A stretch of DNA of 64,000 bases from Caulobacter segnis (GCF_023935105.1 NZ_CP096040.1:1-64000), one strand, 5' to 3'; numbered from the stretch's first letter, positions 33,754 through 42,180 are shown. The notes: a model not told the origin generated them from the sequence alone. Program-made: numbers and translations.

Positions 33754-34707
33754 ATGATCGCCGCGCTGGCGATGCTGGCGGCCGCCTCCGCGCGCGCCGA
33801 GCCCAAGCCGGTGACGTTCAGCGTCATGACCTACAATGTCGAGGGTCTGCCCTGGCCTGTCCGCAAGGGGCGCGGCACGGCGCTGAAGCGGATCGGCCAT
33901 GAGCTGGCCGCCATGCGCGCCAAGGGCGTCGAGCCCGACGTCGTCCTGATCCAGGAAGGCTTCCGCGACGAGATCTGGGACCTGATCGACGAGAGCCAGT
34001 ATCCCTATGTGGCGCGCGGCCCGCGCAAGGGCCAGCGCGATGCGAACGTCTTCCCCAAGGGCCAGCGACCCGACTTCCGCCGCGTGAAGTACCGCCGCAA
34101 GGGCGAGGGCCTGGGCAAGTGGGGCTCCAGCGGCCTGTGGGTGCTGTCGAACCATCCGATCGAGTGGGTGAAGTCGCACGCCTATCGCTACTGCGCGGGC
34201 CTGGACTGTCTGGCCAACAAGGGCGTGATGCTGGTGGCGGTCGATGTGCAGGGCCTGCCGACGCCGGTCGAGATCGCCGACACCCACCTCAATTCCAAGG
34301 GCGCCTCGGGCGTCCCGCGCAGCCGCGCCACCCAGGCGCATCACCTGCAGGCGGACGAGCTGAAGCGCTTCATGCAGGCCGACCGCACGCCAGGCGCGCC
34401 GCTGATCGTCGGCGGCGACTTCAACGTCATGCACTCGCCCGAGCGCTTCGACCACGTGATGAACGACTATCCGTTCGAGGTGGTCAGCCGCTGGTGTCAC
34501 GCGCGCCCGGGGGCCTGCGACACCCAGATCTCGTATGACGGCGACGCGCCGTGGCTGAACACCCAGGATCTGATCGGCTTCCTGAACGGCGAGGCGGTCG
34601 CGGTGACCCCGATCGCGGTGGAGGCTACGTTCGACGGCGCCGACGAACCGGTGCTGTCCGACCACGACGGCTACAAGGTGACGTTCCGACTGACACCGAA
34701 GGGATAG
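33754..34707 (+). CDS. Secreted endonuclease/exonuclease/phosphatase-family protein
   Basis: 317 aa with a short signal peptide (IAALAMLAAASARA, cleaved before EPKP). The EEP core motifs are MTYNVEGLPWP near residue 28, LIQEGFRDE (metal Glu) near 68, ADTHLNSKG, GGDFNVM and the C-terminal LSDHDGYKV. The sequence resembles sphingomyelinase-type or DNase-I-type EEP proteins, but the substrate is not evident. It starts 14 nt after mtaB. Confidence 0.88.
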   Translation: MIAALAMLAAASARAEPKPVTFSVMTYNVEGLPWPVRKGRGTALKRIGHELAAMRAKGVEPDVVLIQEGFRDEIWDLIDESQYPYVARGPRKGQRDANVFPKGQRPDFRRVKYRRKGEGLGKWGSSGLWVLSNHPIEWVKSHAYRYCAGLDCLANKGVMLVAVDVQGLPTPVEIADTHLNSKGASGVPRSRATQAHHLQADELKRFMQADRTPGAPLIVGGDFNVMHSPERFDHVMNDYPFEVVSRWCHARPGACDTQISYDGDAPWLNTQDLIGFLNGEAVAVTPIAVEATFDGADEPVLSDHDGYKVTFRLTPKG

Positions 34708-34711
34708 GGCG

Positions 34712-35143
34712 ATGAGCTTGAGCGGCGGTTGCCAATGCGGCGCGGTGCGGTTTCGGGTGGAGGGCCAGCCCGGACGCGCCTCGATCTGTCATTGCCGGAT
34801 GTGCCAGAAGGCGTTCGGCGGCCCGTTCGGGGCGCTGGTCACCGTCAGCGTCGCCGACCTGACCTGGACGCGCGGCCAGCGTTCGACCTTCCAGAGTTCC
34901 GACAAGATCCAGCGCGGCTTCTGCGCCGCCTGCGGCACGCCGCTGACCTTCGAGTGGAGCGCTGACAAGATCGATCTGGCGGTGTTCGCCTTCGATGATC
35001 CCTCGGCCGTGGAGCCGGTGGTGCAGTTGGCGATCGAGAACCGCCCGGCCTGGATGGAGCATCTGGCTGACATGCCAGTGCGCCCGCCGATGGGACCGAC
35101 CGGGACGGCGGTCAGCCGGCAGCATCCAGATCACGACACCTGA
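34712..35143 (+). CDS. GFA-family (glutathione-dependent formaldehyde-activating type) protein
   Basis: 143 aa with the full zinc-site set of the CENP-V/GFA fold: GGCQCGAVRF at the start, CHCRMCQKAFG near residue 27 and GFCAACGTPL near 69. Real formaldehyde-glutathione activity is proven for few members, so the name is only a family label. It starts 4 nt after the EEP gene. Confidence 0.9.
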   Translation: MSLSGGCQCGAVRFRVEGQPGRASICHCRMCQKAFGGPFGALVTVSVADLTWTRGQRSTFQSSDKIQRGFCAACGTPLTFEWSADKIDLAVFAFDDPSAVEPVVQLAIENRPAWMEHLADMPVRPPMGPTGTAVSRQHPDHDT

Positions 35144-35154
35144 TCGTCGGCCGC

Positions 35155-35183
35155 TTGTTCCATATTTGGGAACATGATAGAAT
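35155..35183 (+). promoter_or_regulatory. higBA promoter and operator
   Basis: TTGTTC (35155-35160), a 17-bp spacer and TAGAAT (35178-35183) predict a start at about 35190, the first base of higB, so a leaderless mRNA. An inverted repeat TGTTCC-N7-GGAACA (35156-35174) covers the -35 side. This is the expected place for the HigA antitoxin to repress its own operon. Confidence 0.65.
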
Positions 35184-35189
35184 TCTGGC

Positions 35190-35483
35190 GTGAATGTCGT
35201 CACCAAGAGAGTCCTGCAGACGTTCTGGGCGGTTCATCCGAACGCCAGGGGGCCGCTGATCGCTTGGTACAACCACGCCCGAGCCGCGGAATGGCTGACG
35301 CCGCAGGACATAAAGAACGACTTCCGCAGCGTCGATTTCGTGGGCGACAACCGCGTCACCTTCGACATCGGGGGCAACAACTATCGTTTGGTGGTGCGGA
35401 TTTCTTACACCTTCAAACAGGTTCTGGTGAAGTTCGTCGGCACACACGCCGACTATGACAAGATCGATCCGGAGACCGTGTGA
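35190..35483 (+). CDS. higB: HigB-type toxin (type II, RelE-like mRNA interferase)
   Basis: A 97-aa HigB-family toxin (VTKRVLQTFWAVHPNARGPL; NNYRLVVRISYTFKQVLVKF; GTHADYDKID). The family cuts mRNA on the ribosome. Start is GTG at 35190. The toxin precedes the antitoxin, the order typical of hig loci. It overlaps higA at TGATG. The flanking genes are housekeeping, so it may stabilise this region or be a chromosomal relic. Confidence 0.9.
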   Translation: MNVVTKRVLQTFWAVHPNARGPLIAWYNHARAAEWLTPQDIKNDFRSVDFVGDNRVTFDIGGNNYRLVVRISYTFKQVLVKFVGTHADYDKIDPETV

Positions 35484-35860
35484 TGGCGACCGACATCAAG
35501 ATCATTCGCGACGAGGCCGGCTACCGCGCGGCCATGGCCGAGTTCGAAGCTCTCTTTGACAACGAGCCCGAAGCGGGCAGCGAAGAGGGGGATCGGTTCG
35601 AGCTGCTGGGGCTGCTGCTGGCGAAGTATGAGGAAGACAGCTTCCACATGCCGACGGTCGGACCGGCGGAAGCGATCCGCTTCGCCATGGATCGCCAGGG
35701 GCTGGGCCAGTCGGACCTGGCCGAGCTCCTGGGTTCCCGCTCGCGCGCGTCGGAGATCCTGAAGGGGCGCCGGGGGCTGACCTTGCCTCAGATCAGGTTG
35801 TTGTCGAAGGCCTGGAACATCCCTGTGCAAGCCTTGGTCGCCGAGGTCGAGGCCGCCTGA
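35483..35860 (+). CDS. higA: HigA-type antitoxin, XRE helix-turn-helix
   Basis: A 125-aa antitoxin. The N-terminal half (FEALFDNEPEAGSEEGDRFE) is acidic and should neutralise HigB. The C-terminal HTH (QSDLAELLGSRSRASEILKG) binds DNA, presumably the dyad at 35156-35174. ATG 35483 overlaps the toxin stop by one base; GTG 35480 is an alternative. Confidence 0.9.
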   Translation: MATDIKIIRDEAGYRAAMAEFEALFDNEPEAGSEEGDRFELLGLLLAKYEEDSFHMPTVGPAEAIRFAMDRQGLGQSDLAELLGSRSRASEILKGRRGLTLPQIRLLSKAWNIPVQALVAEVEAA

Positions 35861-35868
35861 ACGACGCG

Positions 35869-36510
35869 CTACTCGCCTTCGGCTTCATCTCCATGAAACC
35901 CTGGCAGGCTCCAGCCGAACTTGATCGCGCAGGCTCGCAAACCGAACGCCGTGACGAATCCCGCGACGCCCGCCGGCCAGAACGGCGCGCCCAGCAGTTG
36001 CAGCACCGCGAACACCGCCGCGCCCAGCAGGGCCGCGGTGATGTAGATCTCGCGGCGCAACAGCAGGTTCGGCTCTTCGGCCAGCACGTCGCGGATCACG
36101 CCGCCGAAGGCGGTGGTCAGAACGCCCATGACCACGGCGCTGAACGGATGCACGCCCAGGCCCAGCGCCTTGGCCGTGCCGACCACGGCGTAGCCGGCCA
36201 TGCCCAGGGCGTCGAGCCACAGCAGGGCGCGGAACCGCCAGCCGCGCTTGCCCAGCAGCCACACCACCGTGGCGGCGGCCAGGCAGGCCAGGATGTAGCC
36301 GGGCCGCTGAACCCAGAACACCGGCGCGCCGATCAGGAGGTCGCGAAGGGTCCCGCCGCCCACCCCGGTGATGGCGGCGAAGAATCCGAAGGTGATGATG
36401 TCGTGCTTGCGCCGAGCGGCCGCGAGGGCGCCGGTTGCCCCGAAAACGGCCACGGCGGCGTAGTCGAGCCAGAAAAGGGCTGTTCCCAGAGGGTCAAGCT
36501 GCAAGTCCAT
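35869..36510 (-). CDS. Trimeric intracellular cation (TRIC) channel-family membrane protein
   Basis: A 213-aa UPF0126/TRIC protein with six or seven TM segments in two repeats. Each repeat carries the glycine-rich motif: TGVGGGTLRDLL near residue 48 and TTAFGGVIRDVL near 132. Prokaryotic TRIC proteins conduct K+. It is convergent with higBA (8 nt apart). Confidence 0.9.
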   Translation of the reverse strand: MDLQLDPLGTALFWLDYAAVAVFGATGALAAARRKHDIITFGFFAAITGVGGGTLRDLLIGAPVFWVQRPGYILACLAAATVVWLLGKRGWRFRALLWLDALGMAGYAVVGTAKALGLGVHPFSAVVMGVLTTAFGGVIRDVLAEEPNLLLRREIYITAALLGAAVFAVLQLLGAPFWPAGVAGFVTAFGLRACAIKFGWSLPGFHGDEAEGE

Positions 36511-36601
36511 GCCCCTTCATGGCACGCGGTTCGGCCTCGCGCTAACCGTGGTCCCTTAAATCCTGATTTACACTTTCGCCCGTTCGACTAAAGGGGCGCG
36601 G

Positions 36602-37543
36602 ATGAGCGATAAGCCCGAGCAGAAAAAAGGCTGGTTCCAGCGCCTGACGTCGGGCCTGACCCGGTCTTCCCAGCAGATGACCGAGCAGGTCACGGGGGTC
36701 TTCACCAAGAAGCCCCTGGATCAGGAACAGCTGGACGCCCTGGAAGAGATGCTGATCGAGGCCGACCTCGGTCCGCAGATCGCCGCCCGCATCACCGAAG
36801 CCTTCGGCAAGGCGCGTTTCGGCAAGTCGTCGACCGATGACGAGGTCAAGGAGGCCTTGGCCGAGCTGATCGCCGCCGAGCTGGCCGACCGTCAAGGCGA
36901 CTTCGACCCGCTTGGCGGTCCGCGCCCCTATGTGGTGCTGTTCATCGGCGTCAACGGTTCGGGCAAGACCACCACCCTGGGCAAGATCGCCGCCGACCTG
37001 ACCGAGAAGGGCGCCCGCGTGCTGATCGCCGCCGGCGACACCTTCCGCGCCGCCGCCGTCGAACAGCTGAAGGTCTGGGCCGACCGGGCCGGGGCCGACT
37101 TCATGTCCAAGCCCACGGGCTCCGACGCCGCCGCCCTGGCCTATGAGGCCGTCGAGCGCGCCAAGGCCGAGCACTACGACGTGGTGCTGATCGACACCGC
37201 CGGCCGCCTGCAGAACAAGCAGGGGCTGATGGACGAGCTGCTCAAGGTCATCCGTGTCGTGAAGAAGGTCGATCCCGACTATCCGCACGAGACCCTGCTG
37301 GTGCTGGACGCCACGGTCGGCCGCAACGCCCTGGCCCAGGAGAAGATCTTCGGCAACCAGGTCGGCGTCTCCGGGATTGTCATGACCAAGCTGGACGGCA
37401 CCGCGCGCGGCGGGGTGCTGGTGCCGGTGGCGCGCGCCTCCGACAGCCCGATCAAGCTGATCGGCGTCGGCGAAGGCGTGGATGACCTGCAACCGTTCGA
37501 CGCCCGGGCCTTCTCACGCTCGCTCGTCGGCCTGAAAGACTGA
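36602..37543 (+). CDS. ftsY: Signal recognition particle receptor FtsY
   Basis: A 313-aa SRP-type GTPase that docks ribosome-SRP complexes at the membrane. The N domain is residues 1-100. GTPase motifs are G1 GVNGSGKTTT near 117, DTAGRLQNK near 198 and the G4 region TKLDGTARGG near 260. The acidic A domain of E. coli is absent, giving a short alphaproteobacterial form. yciB follows after 3 nt. Its partner ffh is at 59.5 kb. Confidence 0.96.
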   Translation: MSDKPEQKKGWFQRLTSGLTRSSQQMTEQVTGVFTKKPLDQEQLDALEEMLIEADLGPQIAARITEAFGKARFGKSSTDDEVKEALAELIAAELADRQGDFDPLGGPRPYVVLFIGVNGSGKTTTLGKIAADLTEKGARVLIAAGDTFRAAAVEQLKVWADRAGADFMSKPTGSDAAALAYEAVERAKAEHYDVVLIDTAGRLQNKQGLMDELLKVIRVVKKVDPDYPHETLLVLDATVGRNALAQEKIFGNQVGVSGIVMTKLDGTARGGVLVPVARASDSPIKLIGVGEGVDDLQPFDARAFSRSLVGLKD

Positions 37544-37546
37544 TCC

Positions 37547-38155
37547 GTGAACGAATTGGTGGAAGCGCCGAAAAAGAACAACGGCTGGGTCCGCACCGTC
37601 GTCGACTACGGCGCGGCCATCGCGTTCGGCGCGGCCTATTTCATCACCAAGGATTTCCAGAAGGCGACCTGGGTGCTTGTGGCGGCCTCGGCCGCGGCCC
37701 TGGCCATCGGCTTCGCGGTCGAGCGCCGCCTGGCCCTGCTGCCGCTGTTCTTCGGCGGCATGGCGCTGATCTTCGGCACGCTGGGCCTGATCTTCCACTC
37801 CGACGTCTTCGTGAAGATCAAGGTCACGGTGATCAACCTGGCCCTGGCCGCCTTCCTGTTCGGCGGCGTGATCGCCAAGCGCCAGCCGCTGAAGCTGATC
37901 ATGGGCGAGGCCCTTCACCTGCCCGACGCGGCCTGGCGGACCCTGACCCTGCGCTATGGCGGCTATTTCGGCGTGGTCGCCCTGTTGAACGAGATCGTCC
38001 GCAACACGCAAGGCACCGACACCTGGGTGAAGTTCCGCCTGGGCCTGCTGCCGCTGGCCCTGGTGTTCGTGGCCACCCAGGTGCCCTTCATGATGAAGCA
38101 CATGGCCAAGGGCGATGAACCGGCGGCGGCCGAGCCCCCGGACGCCGGCTTCTAG
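37547..38155 (+). CDS. yciB: Inner-membrane septation protein A (YciB/IspZ family)
   Basis: A 202-aa polytopic protein with five or six TM segments (ALLPLFFGGMALIFGTLGLI; VTVINLALAAFLFGGVIAK). YciB is linked to cell envelope and septation. Start is GTG at 37547, 3 nt after ftsY, so the pair is an operon. The basic, Lys-Asn-rich head suits an inside-facing N-terminus. Confidence 0.9.
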   Translation: MNELVEAPKKNNGWVRTVVDYGAAIAFGAAYFITKDFQKATWVLVAASAAALAIGFAVERRLALLPLFFGGMALIFGTLGLIFHSDVFVKIKVTVINLALAAFLFGGVIAKRQPLKLIMGEALHLPDAAWRTLTLRYGGYFGVVALLNEIVRNTQGTDTWVKFRLGLLPLALVFVATQVPFMMKHMAKGDEPAAAEPPDAGF

Positions 38156-38264
38156 CGCGCCGCGCTTTCCACCGTCCACGGACCGTTGTCGTCAAAACGA
38201 CGTGTTCAAGTGCTAGCCTTGATCCGTCGGCCGAGCGACGGCCGGATGGGGACAGGGGCGAGGC

Positions 38265-38825
38265 ATGGCCAAGAGCAAGGGCGACAAGACGGTCGGCGGT
38301 CTGCTGGAGCGTTCGCCCAGCCACCTTCTGCACCGGGTCCTGCAACTGGCGCTCGACATCTATGCCGAGGAGTGCGGCGAGGCGGGGGTCACCCAGCGCC
38401 AATTCGCCGTGCTGGCCGCCGTGGCCGAGAACGAGGGCGTCACCCAGACGGCCCTGGTCCGCGCCACGGGCATCGACCGCTCGACCCTGGCCGACATGGT
38501 CGCCCGGATGATCACCAAGGGCCACCTCGAACGTCAAAGGTCCAGCGAGGACGCCCGCGCCAACAGCGTGCGCCTGACCGCCGCTGGCCGCGAGGCGCTG
38601 GACGCCATCCGCCCGATGGTGGCCATGGCCGACGCCCGCATCCTGGCCTTGCTCAAGCCCGGCAAGCGCGAGGGCTTCCTCGACCTGCTGGCCGACATGG
38701 CCGGCGCCGAGCTGCACCCGGCCGAGCCGGAGCCCAAGGCCAAGAAGCCGAAGGCGCCCAAGGCCGAGAAGGTGAAGAAGGACAAGAAGCCCAAGAAGGA
38801 CAAGGCGGCCAAGAAGGCGGCTTAG
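38265..38825 (+). CDS. MarR-family regulator with a Lys/Ala/Pro-rich tail
   Basis: 186 aa. The winged helix is about 20-140 (GVTQRQFAVLAAVAENEGVT; IDRSTLADMVARMITKGHLE; the wing SSEDARANSVRLTAAG). From about 150 it ends in a low-complexity tail of Lys, Ala and Pro (PKAPKAEKVKKDKKPKKDKA). The tail resembles histone-H1-like or AsgR-type DNA-condensing tails and may raise non-specific DNA binding. It stands alone with a REP-type repeat downstream; targets are unknown. Confidence 0.9.
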   Translation: MAKSKGDKTVGGLLERSPSHLLHRVLQLALDIYAEECGEAGVTQRQFAVLAAVAENEGVTQTALVRATGIDRSTLADMVARMITKGHLERQRSSEDARANSVRLTAAGREALDAIRPMVAMADARILALLKPGKREGFLDLLADMAGAELHPAEPEPKAKKPKAPKAEKVKKDKKPKKDKAAKKAA

Positions 38826-38856
38826 GGTCCTCTCCCGCAGTCGCCCCAATTGCTTT

Positions 38857-38983
38857 CCCAGGCCTTGTGCCTAGGACCCGTGGTTGGGATGGGTTGCGAG
38901 GTTCAGGAGTGCGTGGCCGCGATGGCGCGCGCTCATTCCACTACGAGCAAGCGGAACGTTGGGTCCTAGGCACAAGGCCTAGG
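38857..38983. repeat. REP-type inverted repeat
   Basis: AGGCCTTGTGCCTAGGACCC (38860-38879) is mirrored perfectly at 38961-38980; the extended arm has one mismatch. The inside, about 80 bp, has no coding features. It lies between convergent genes. Confidence 0.8.
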
Positions 38984-39015
38984 AAGGCGACGTTTGTTGG
39001 CTTGGGTGTCCGGTG

Positions 39016-39294
39016 TCAGACGATAATATTCAGCAGCGAGCCCGGGCGCAGGATCTTCTGCGGCTGGCTGTCGGGCTGCACGAAGGGCTTGGCCGGCGCC
39101 TGGCGCTGTTGCGGCTGGGCCATGGTCTGCATCTGCACCGTCGACGGCGCGGCGGCAGGGCGGGTCGCGGCCGCGTCGCCCAGGGCCGACTGGAAGAACG
39201 CCGCGCGCGTCTGCGCCGCCGGACCCGTGGTGGCGGGGACCGAAGCGGGCTTCGACGGGACGGTCGGCCAACCGGCGGGGCGGACGGTGCTCAT
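39016..39294 (-). CDS. Small Pro/Ala/Gln-rich hypothetical protein
   Basis: 92 aa, no signal peptide or TM. The middle is low-complexity (TMAQPQQRQAPAKPFVQPDS) and the ends look conserved (RAAFFQSALGDAA; KILRPGSLLNIIV). I do not recognise a family. The C-terminal GSLLNIIV could be a short docking peptide. Its upstream DNA has a TTAACCAT CtrA half-site and a GANTC site, so it may be cell-cycle regulated. Confidence 0.65.
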   Translation of the reverse strand: MSTVRPAGWPTVPSKPASVPATTGPAAQTRAAFFQSALGDAAATRPAAAPSTVQMQTMAQPQQRQAPAKPFVQPDSQPQKILRPGSLLNIIV

Positions 39295-39317
39295 GACTCG
39301 AAGTCTAACATGGTTAA
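39295..39317 (-). promoter_or_regulatory. CtrA half-site and CcrM site upstream of the 92-aa protein
   Basis: On the minus strand, TTAACCAT (39317-39310) matches the 8-mer CtrA motif, and GAGTC (39299-39295) touches the start codon. A 12-bp palindrome CGCGTTAACGCG lies further out at 39345-39356. Clustering of the first two suggests cell-cycle control. Confidence 0.45.
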
Positions 39318-39412
39318 TGGAAAGTCGGCGAGTATGGTCAACGCCGCGTTAACGCGATAGCTCCGCGACCTGTGAGCGCACCCCCGCGCGAGATTTGGCG
39401 CCTGGAGACCCC

Positions 39413-39796
39413 GTGACCCGCCAGAAGATCATCTTCGCGATCGTGCTGATCGCGGTCGGCCTGTTCATCGCCTCGATGGTCGGCTCGATGTTCGCGCGCC
39501 GTCAGGTCCTGCCGAACGGCTACGCGCTTTCGGTGGGCGGCAGGGGCGAGATCTGGCTCCGGTCGCCGGACGGCCGGACCCTGACCACGGACGTGACCTC
39601 GGTCTGGACCTCGCCGGACCGGATGCTGGTCGAGCGCCACACGACCGATGAGAAGCCGCCCTTCAAGCTGCTGGATTGCGACTACCAGGTCGCGGACGGA
39701 CGCGGTCCCTTGCGCCCGATCATGAAAGCTGAGGCCCTGGCGATGCTGGGGAGCCTGGAACGCCAGAGCGCCTCGGCCAAGACCTGCGTCCAGTAG
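39413..39796 (+). CDS. Hypothetical membrane-anchored protein
   Basis: 127 aa. One N-terminal TM helix (IIFAIVLIAVGLFIASMVGS) is followed by a small periplasmic domain (NGYALSVGGRGEIWLRSPDG) with two cysteines (LLDCDYQ, KTCVQ). No family is recognised. GTG 39413 has GGAG just upstream. It is convergent with dsbE (4 nt apart) but on the other strand from the ccm genes. Confidence 0.7.
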   Translation: MTRQKIIFAIVLIAVGLFIASMVGSMFARRQVLPNGYALSVGGRGEIWLRSPDGRTLTTDVTSVWTSPDRMLVERHTTDEKPPFKLLDCDYQVADGRGPLRPIMKAEALAMLGSLERQSASAKTCVQ

Positions 39797-39800
39797 CGCG

Positions 39801-40313
39801 CTACTTCGCCTTCTTCAGCAGGTCCTCTGCCGCGTCCGGCGTCAGCGGGCCGGTGTGCTTGGCCAGGATCATGCCGTCCGAACCGACCAGATAGGTCTCG
39901 GGCACGCCAGTGACGCCGAACTCCAGGCCCGCGCGGCCGTCGCGATCGACCAGGCGCTGGGCGAAGGGGTCGCCCAGGCGGGTCAGGAAGGCCTGGGTGT
40001 TGGCCGGGGCGTCCTTGTAGGCGATCCCGACCACCTTCACGCCCTGAGCCTTCAGCGCCATCAGTTGCGGGTGCTCGACCTCGCAGGGGGCGCACCACGA
40101 GGCGAAGAAGTTGACCAGGATCGGACCCTCTCCCGGAGCCCGGATCGGGGCCGGACGGCCGGTGGTCAGGTCGGGCAGTGACAGGGCCGGCATCGGCTTG
40201 CCGACCAGGGCGTGCGGCTGGACGCGGGGATCGCGCTTCAGGGCGTAGCCGGCGAACAGGGCCGCCAGGGCGACCAGGATCAGCAGCGGCGCGAAGGCCA
40301 GCCAGCGTTTCAT
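39801..40313 (-). CDS. dsbE: DsbE/CcmG thiol:disulfide interchange protein (cytochrome c biogenesis)
   Basis: A 170-aa membrane-anchored thioredoxin. TM anchor FAPLLILVALAALFAGYAL is followed by the redox motif FFASWCAPCEVEHP near residue 80 and the cis-Pro GVPETYL. It reduces apocytochrome c for haem ligation. ATG 40313 overlaps the ccmD stop (ATGA). The C-terminal-most gene of ccmC-ccmD-dsbE. Confidence 0.93.
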   Translation of the reverse strand: MKRWLAFAPLLILVALAALFAGYALKRDPRVQPHALVGKPMPALSLPDLTTGRPAPIRAPGEGPILVNFFASWCAPCEVEHPQLMALKAQGVKVVGIAYKDAPANTQAFLTRLGDPFAQRLVDRDGRAGLEFGVTGVPETYLVGSDGMILAKHTGPLTPDAAEDLLKKAK

Positions 40314-40489
40314 GGCCTCTCGCTCCTGGGGATCTCGTCCAGCTCGGCCTGCAGGCGCAAGGCTTCGCGCTTCCAGCGGCGGGCGGTCAGCACGCTGTCG
40401 GCGATCAGCCAGGCGAAGGCGATGGCTGAGATCGCGAAGGCGGGCCACAGGTAGGGGGCGTACTTGCCGGCGTCGAAGTCGAAGCTCAC
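40310..40489 (-). CDS. ccmD: Haem exporter protein CcmD
   Basis: A 59-aa single-TM protein (YLWPAFAISAIAFAWLIADS) with a basic, helical C-terminus (LTARRWKREALRLQAELDEI), the CcmD pattern. It releases holo-CcmE from the CcmABC complex. Start is GTG at 40489; it overlaps ccmC by 4 nt and dsbE by 4 nt, so it is easily missed. Confidence 0.9.
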   Translation of the reverse strand: MSFDFDAGKYAPYLWPAFAISAIAFAWLIADSVLTARRWKREALRLQAELDEIPRSERP

Positions 40490-41229
40490 CGCGCGGTCTC
40501 CGCCAGCTTGATCGCCAGGCTCCGGGCCTTGCGCCGCCAGACCAGGGCCCGGATGCGCACCAGCCACAGGGCGCCGAAAGTCCCCAGATAGGCCAGGCCC
40601 ATCAGCACGGCGGGCCAGGCGTAGATCGCCGGCAGCCCATCGCCGCGCTTGGCCATGAAGGTCGAGGAGCCCTGGTGCAGGGTGTTCCACCATTCGACGG
40701 AGAACTTGACGATCGGCAGGTTGATCAGGCCGACCAGGGCCAGGATGGCGGCCGCGCGGGCGGCCTTCTGCTCGTCGTCCAGCGCGCCGCGCAGGGCCAT
40801 GTAGCCCAGATAGAAGAGCAGCAGCACCAGCACCGAGGTCAGGCGCGCGTCCCACACCCACCAGGTTCCCCACATCGGCTTGCCCCACAGCGAGCCGGTG
40901 ATCAGGGCGAGGGCCGTATAGACCGCGCCGATCGGGGCGCAGGCCTGGGCGGCGAGATCGGCCAGCGCCTGGCGGAAGACCAGGCCCAGGAAACTGGCCA
41001 CGCCCAGGCAGACATAGATGAAGATCGAGATCGAGGCGGCCGGGATGTGGATGAACATCATCCGCACCGTGTCGCCCTGCTGATAGTCTTCGGGGACCAG
41101 GAAAGTCATGACCAGGCCGGCGACGCCGGCGGCGGCAGACAACACGCCCAATAGCGGCGCGGCCCACCGCGAGAAGGCCATGAACCGCTCGGGATTGGTC
41201 AGGAAATCGAACGTGTGGCGCGCGTCCAT
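40486..41229 (-). CDS. ccmC: Haem ABC transporter permease CcmC
   Basis: A 247-aa protein with six TM segments and the periplasmic tryptophan-rich haem-handling motif WGTWWVWDARLTS near residue 122. Conserved histidines sit in MMFIHIPAAS near 60 and NTLHQGSS near 184. It loads haem onto CcmE. The gene stands apart from ccmAB, separated by a Spy-like gene and an EamA transporter. Confidence 0.95.
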   Translation of the reverse strand: MDARHTFDFLTNPERFMAFSRWAAPLLGVLSAAAGVAGLVMTFLVPEDYQQGDTVRMMFIHIPAASISIFIYVCLGVASFLGLVFRQALADLAAQACAPIGAVYTALALITGSLWGKPMWGTWWVWDARLTSVLVLLLFYLGYMALRGALDDEQKAARAAAILALVGLINLPIVKFSVEWWNTLHQGSSTFMAKRGDGLPAIYAWPAVLMGLAYLGTFGALWLVRIRALVWRRKARSLAIKLAETAR

Positions 41230-41336
41230 GCAGGCTGCTTAGAGCGACGGACGAAGGCCCGCAATGGCCGTATCATTACGGAAGCGGAAGAAGGCGCGAC
41301 GTGTGCAGGCACGCCGCGCCTCCGCGCGGGTCGGGG

Positions 41337-41933
41337 TCAGCCGACCTTGCGTTGCTGAATGATCATCTTGCGCTCGCCGCCCTTGAAGACATCGCGACCG
41401 CGCGTGTCGAGGCGATGCATGTGGATGCGCTCGCCGCCGGGGCCTTCGTCCAGACCCAGCACGTCGAAGGTCTTCTGCTGGCTGGGGGTCAGGGCCAGGT
41501 AGAAGGCCCGGGTGGCGTCGGCGCGGGCCTTCATGGCGTCGGCGGCCTTGGACATGCGGTCCAGGCGCTCGAGGGTGGTCGGCGGCGCCGGCTCGGCTCC
41601 GTCCTTGGCCTCTTCCTTCCTGATCATGAGAGGCTTCGGGTTGGTGGCCTCGACATAGGCCTTCAGCGCCCGGTCCTGATCGGTGCGCAGCTGCAGCACG
41701 TCGCGCAGGCGCTGGGCGCGCTTTTCCGGATCCGGCGCGCGGAAGTGCTCGCGCATGAAGCCCATGTCCGGGCCGGCGGCCATCAGTATGTCCAGGGGCG
41801 GCAGCGGCGGAGCCGGGGGCGCCGGCGGGGCGGGCGGAGGCGGCGGGGCGGGGATCTGGGCCACGGCCGCGCCGGCGGCCAGGGCGGTGACGGCGGCGCC
41901 CGCGAGCGCCAGGCGAACCAGTGATTTACGCAT
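41337..41933 (-). CDS. Spy/CpxP-like periplasmic protein (LTxxQ motif)
   Basis: A 198-aa protein with signal peptide (LVRLALAGAAVTALAAGAAVA), then a striking proline tract (PAPPPPPAPPAPPAPPLPP), then helices ending in the LTxxQ-type motif LTPSQQKTFD near residue 155. The family buffers or senses envelope stress and metals. ATG 41933 has GGGAG upstream. It interrupts the ccm cluster on the same strand as ccmC. Confidence 0.82.
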   Translation of the reverse strand: MRKSLVRLALAGAAVTALAAGAAVAQIPAPPPPPAPPAPPAPPLPPLDILMAAGPDMGFMREHFRAPDPEKRAQRLRDVLQLRTDQDRALKAYVEATNPKPLMIRKEEAKDGAEPAPPTTLERLDRMSKAADAMKARADATRAFYLALTPSQQKTFDVLGLDEGPGGERIHMHRLDTRGRDVFKGGERKMIIQQRKVG

Positions 41934-42180
41934 GGTTGTGAGCTCCCTCTCGTTGATGACGAAGAGCTTGGCCACGCCGTTATGGCGCGAAAATGTCTGA
42001 CTTCATGAACAATGTTACAGGTTTGGCGCGCGGCCGAGACGAACGCTGGCTTGCGCTCAAGCTGGCGCGCGTTATGTCAGCTGCCACATCCGGGACACGT
42101 CATCCTTTAGCAAGCGCGCACGGACCGCCGTGCGCGGCGCGTCCTCGCTCACGCATTCCTCGCCCGGCCTCGGAGTCCGC

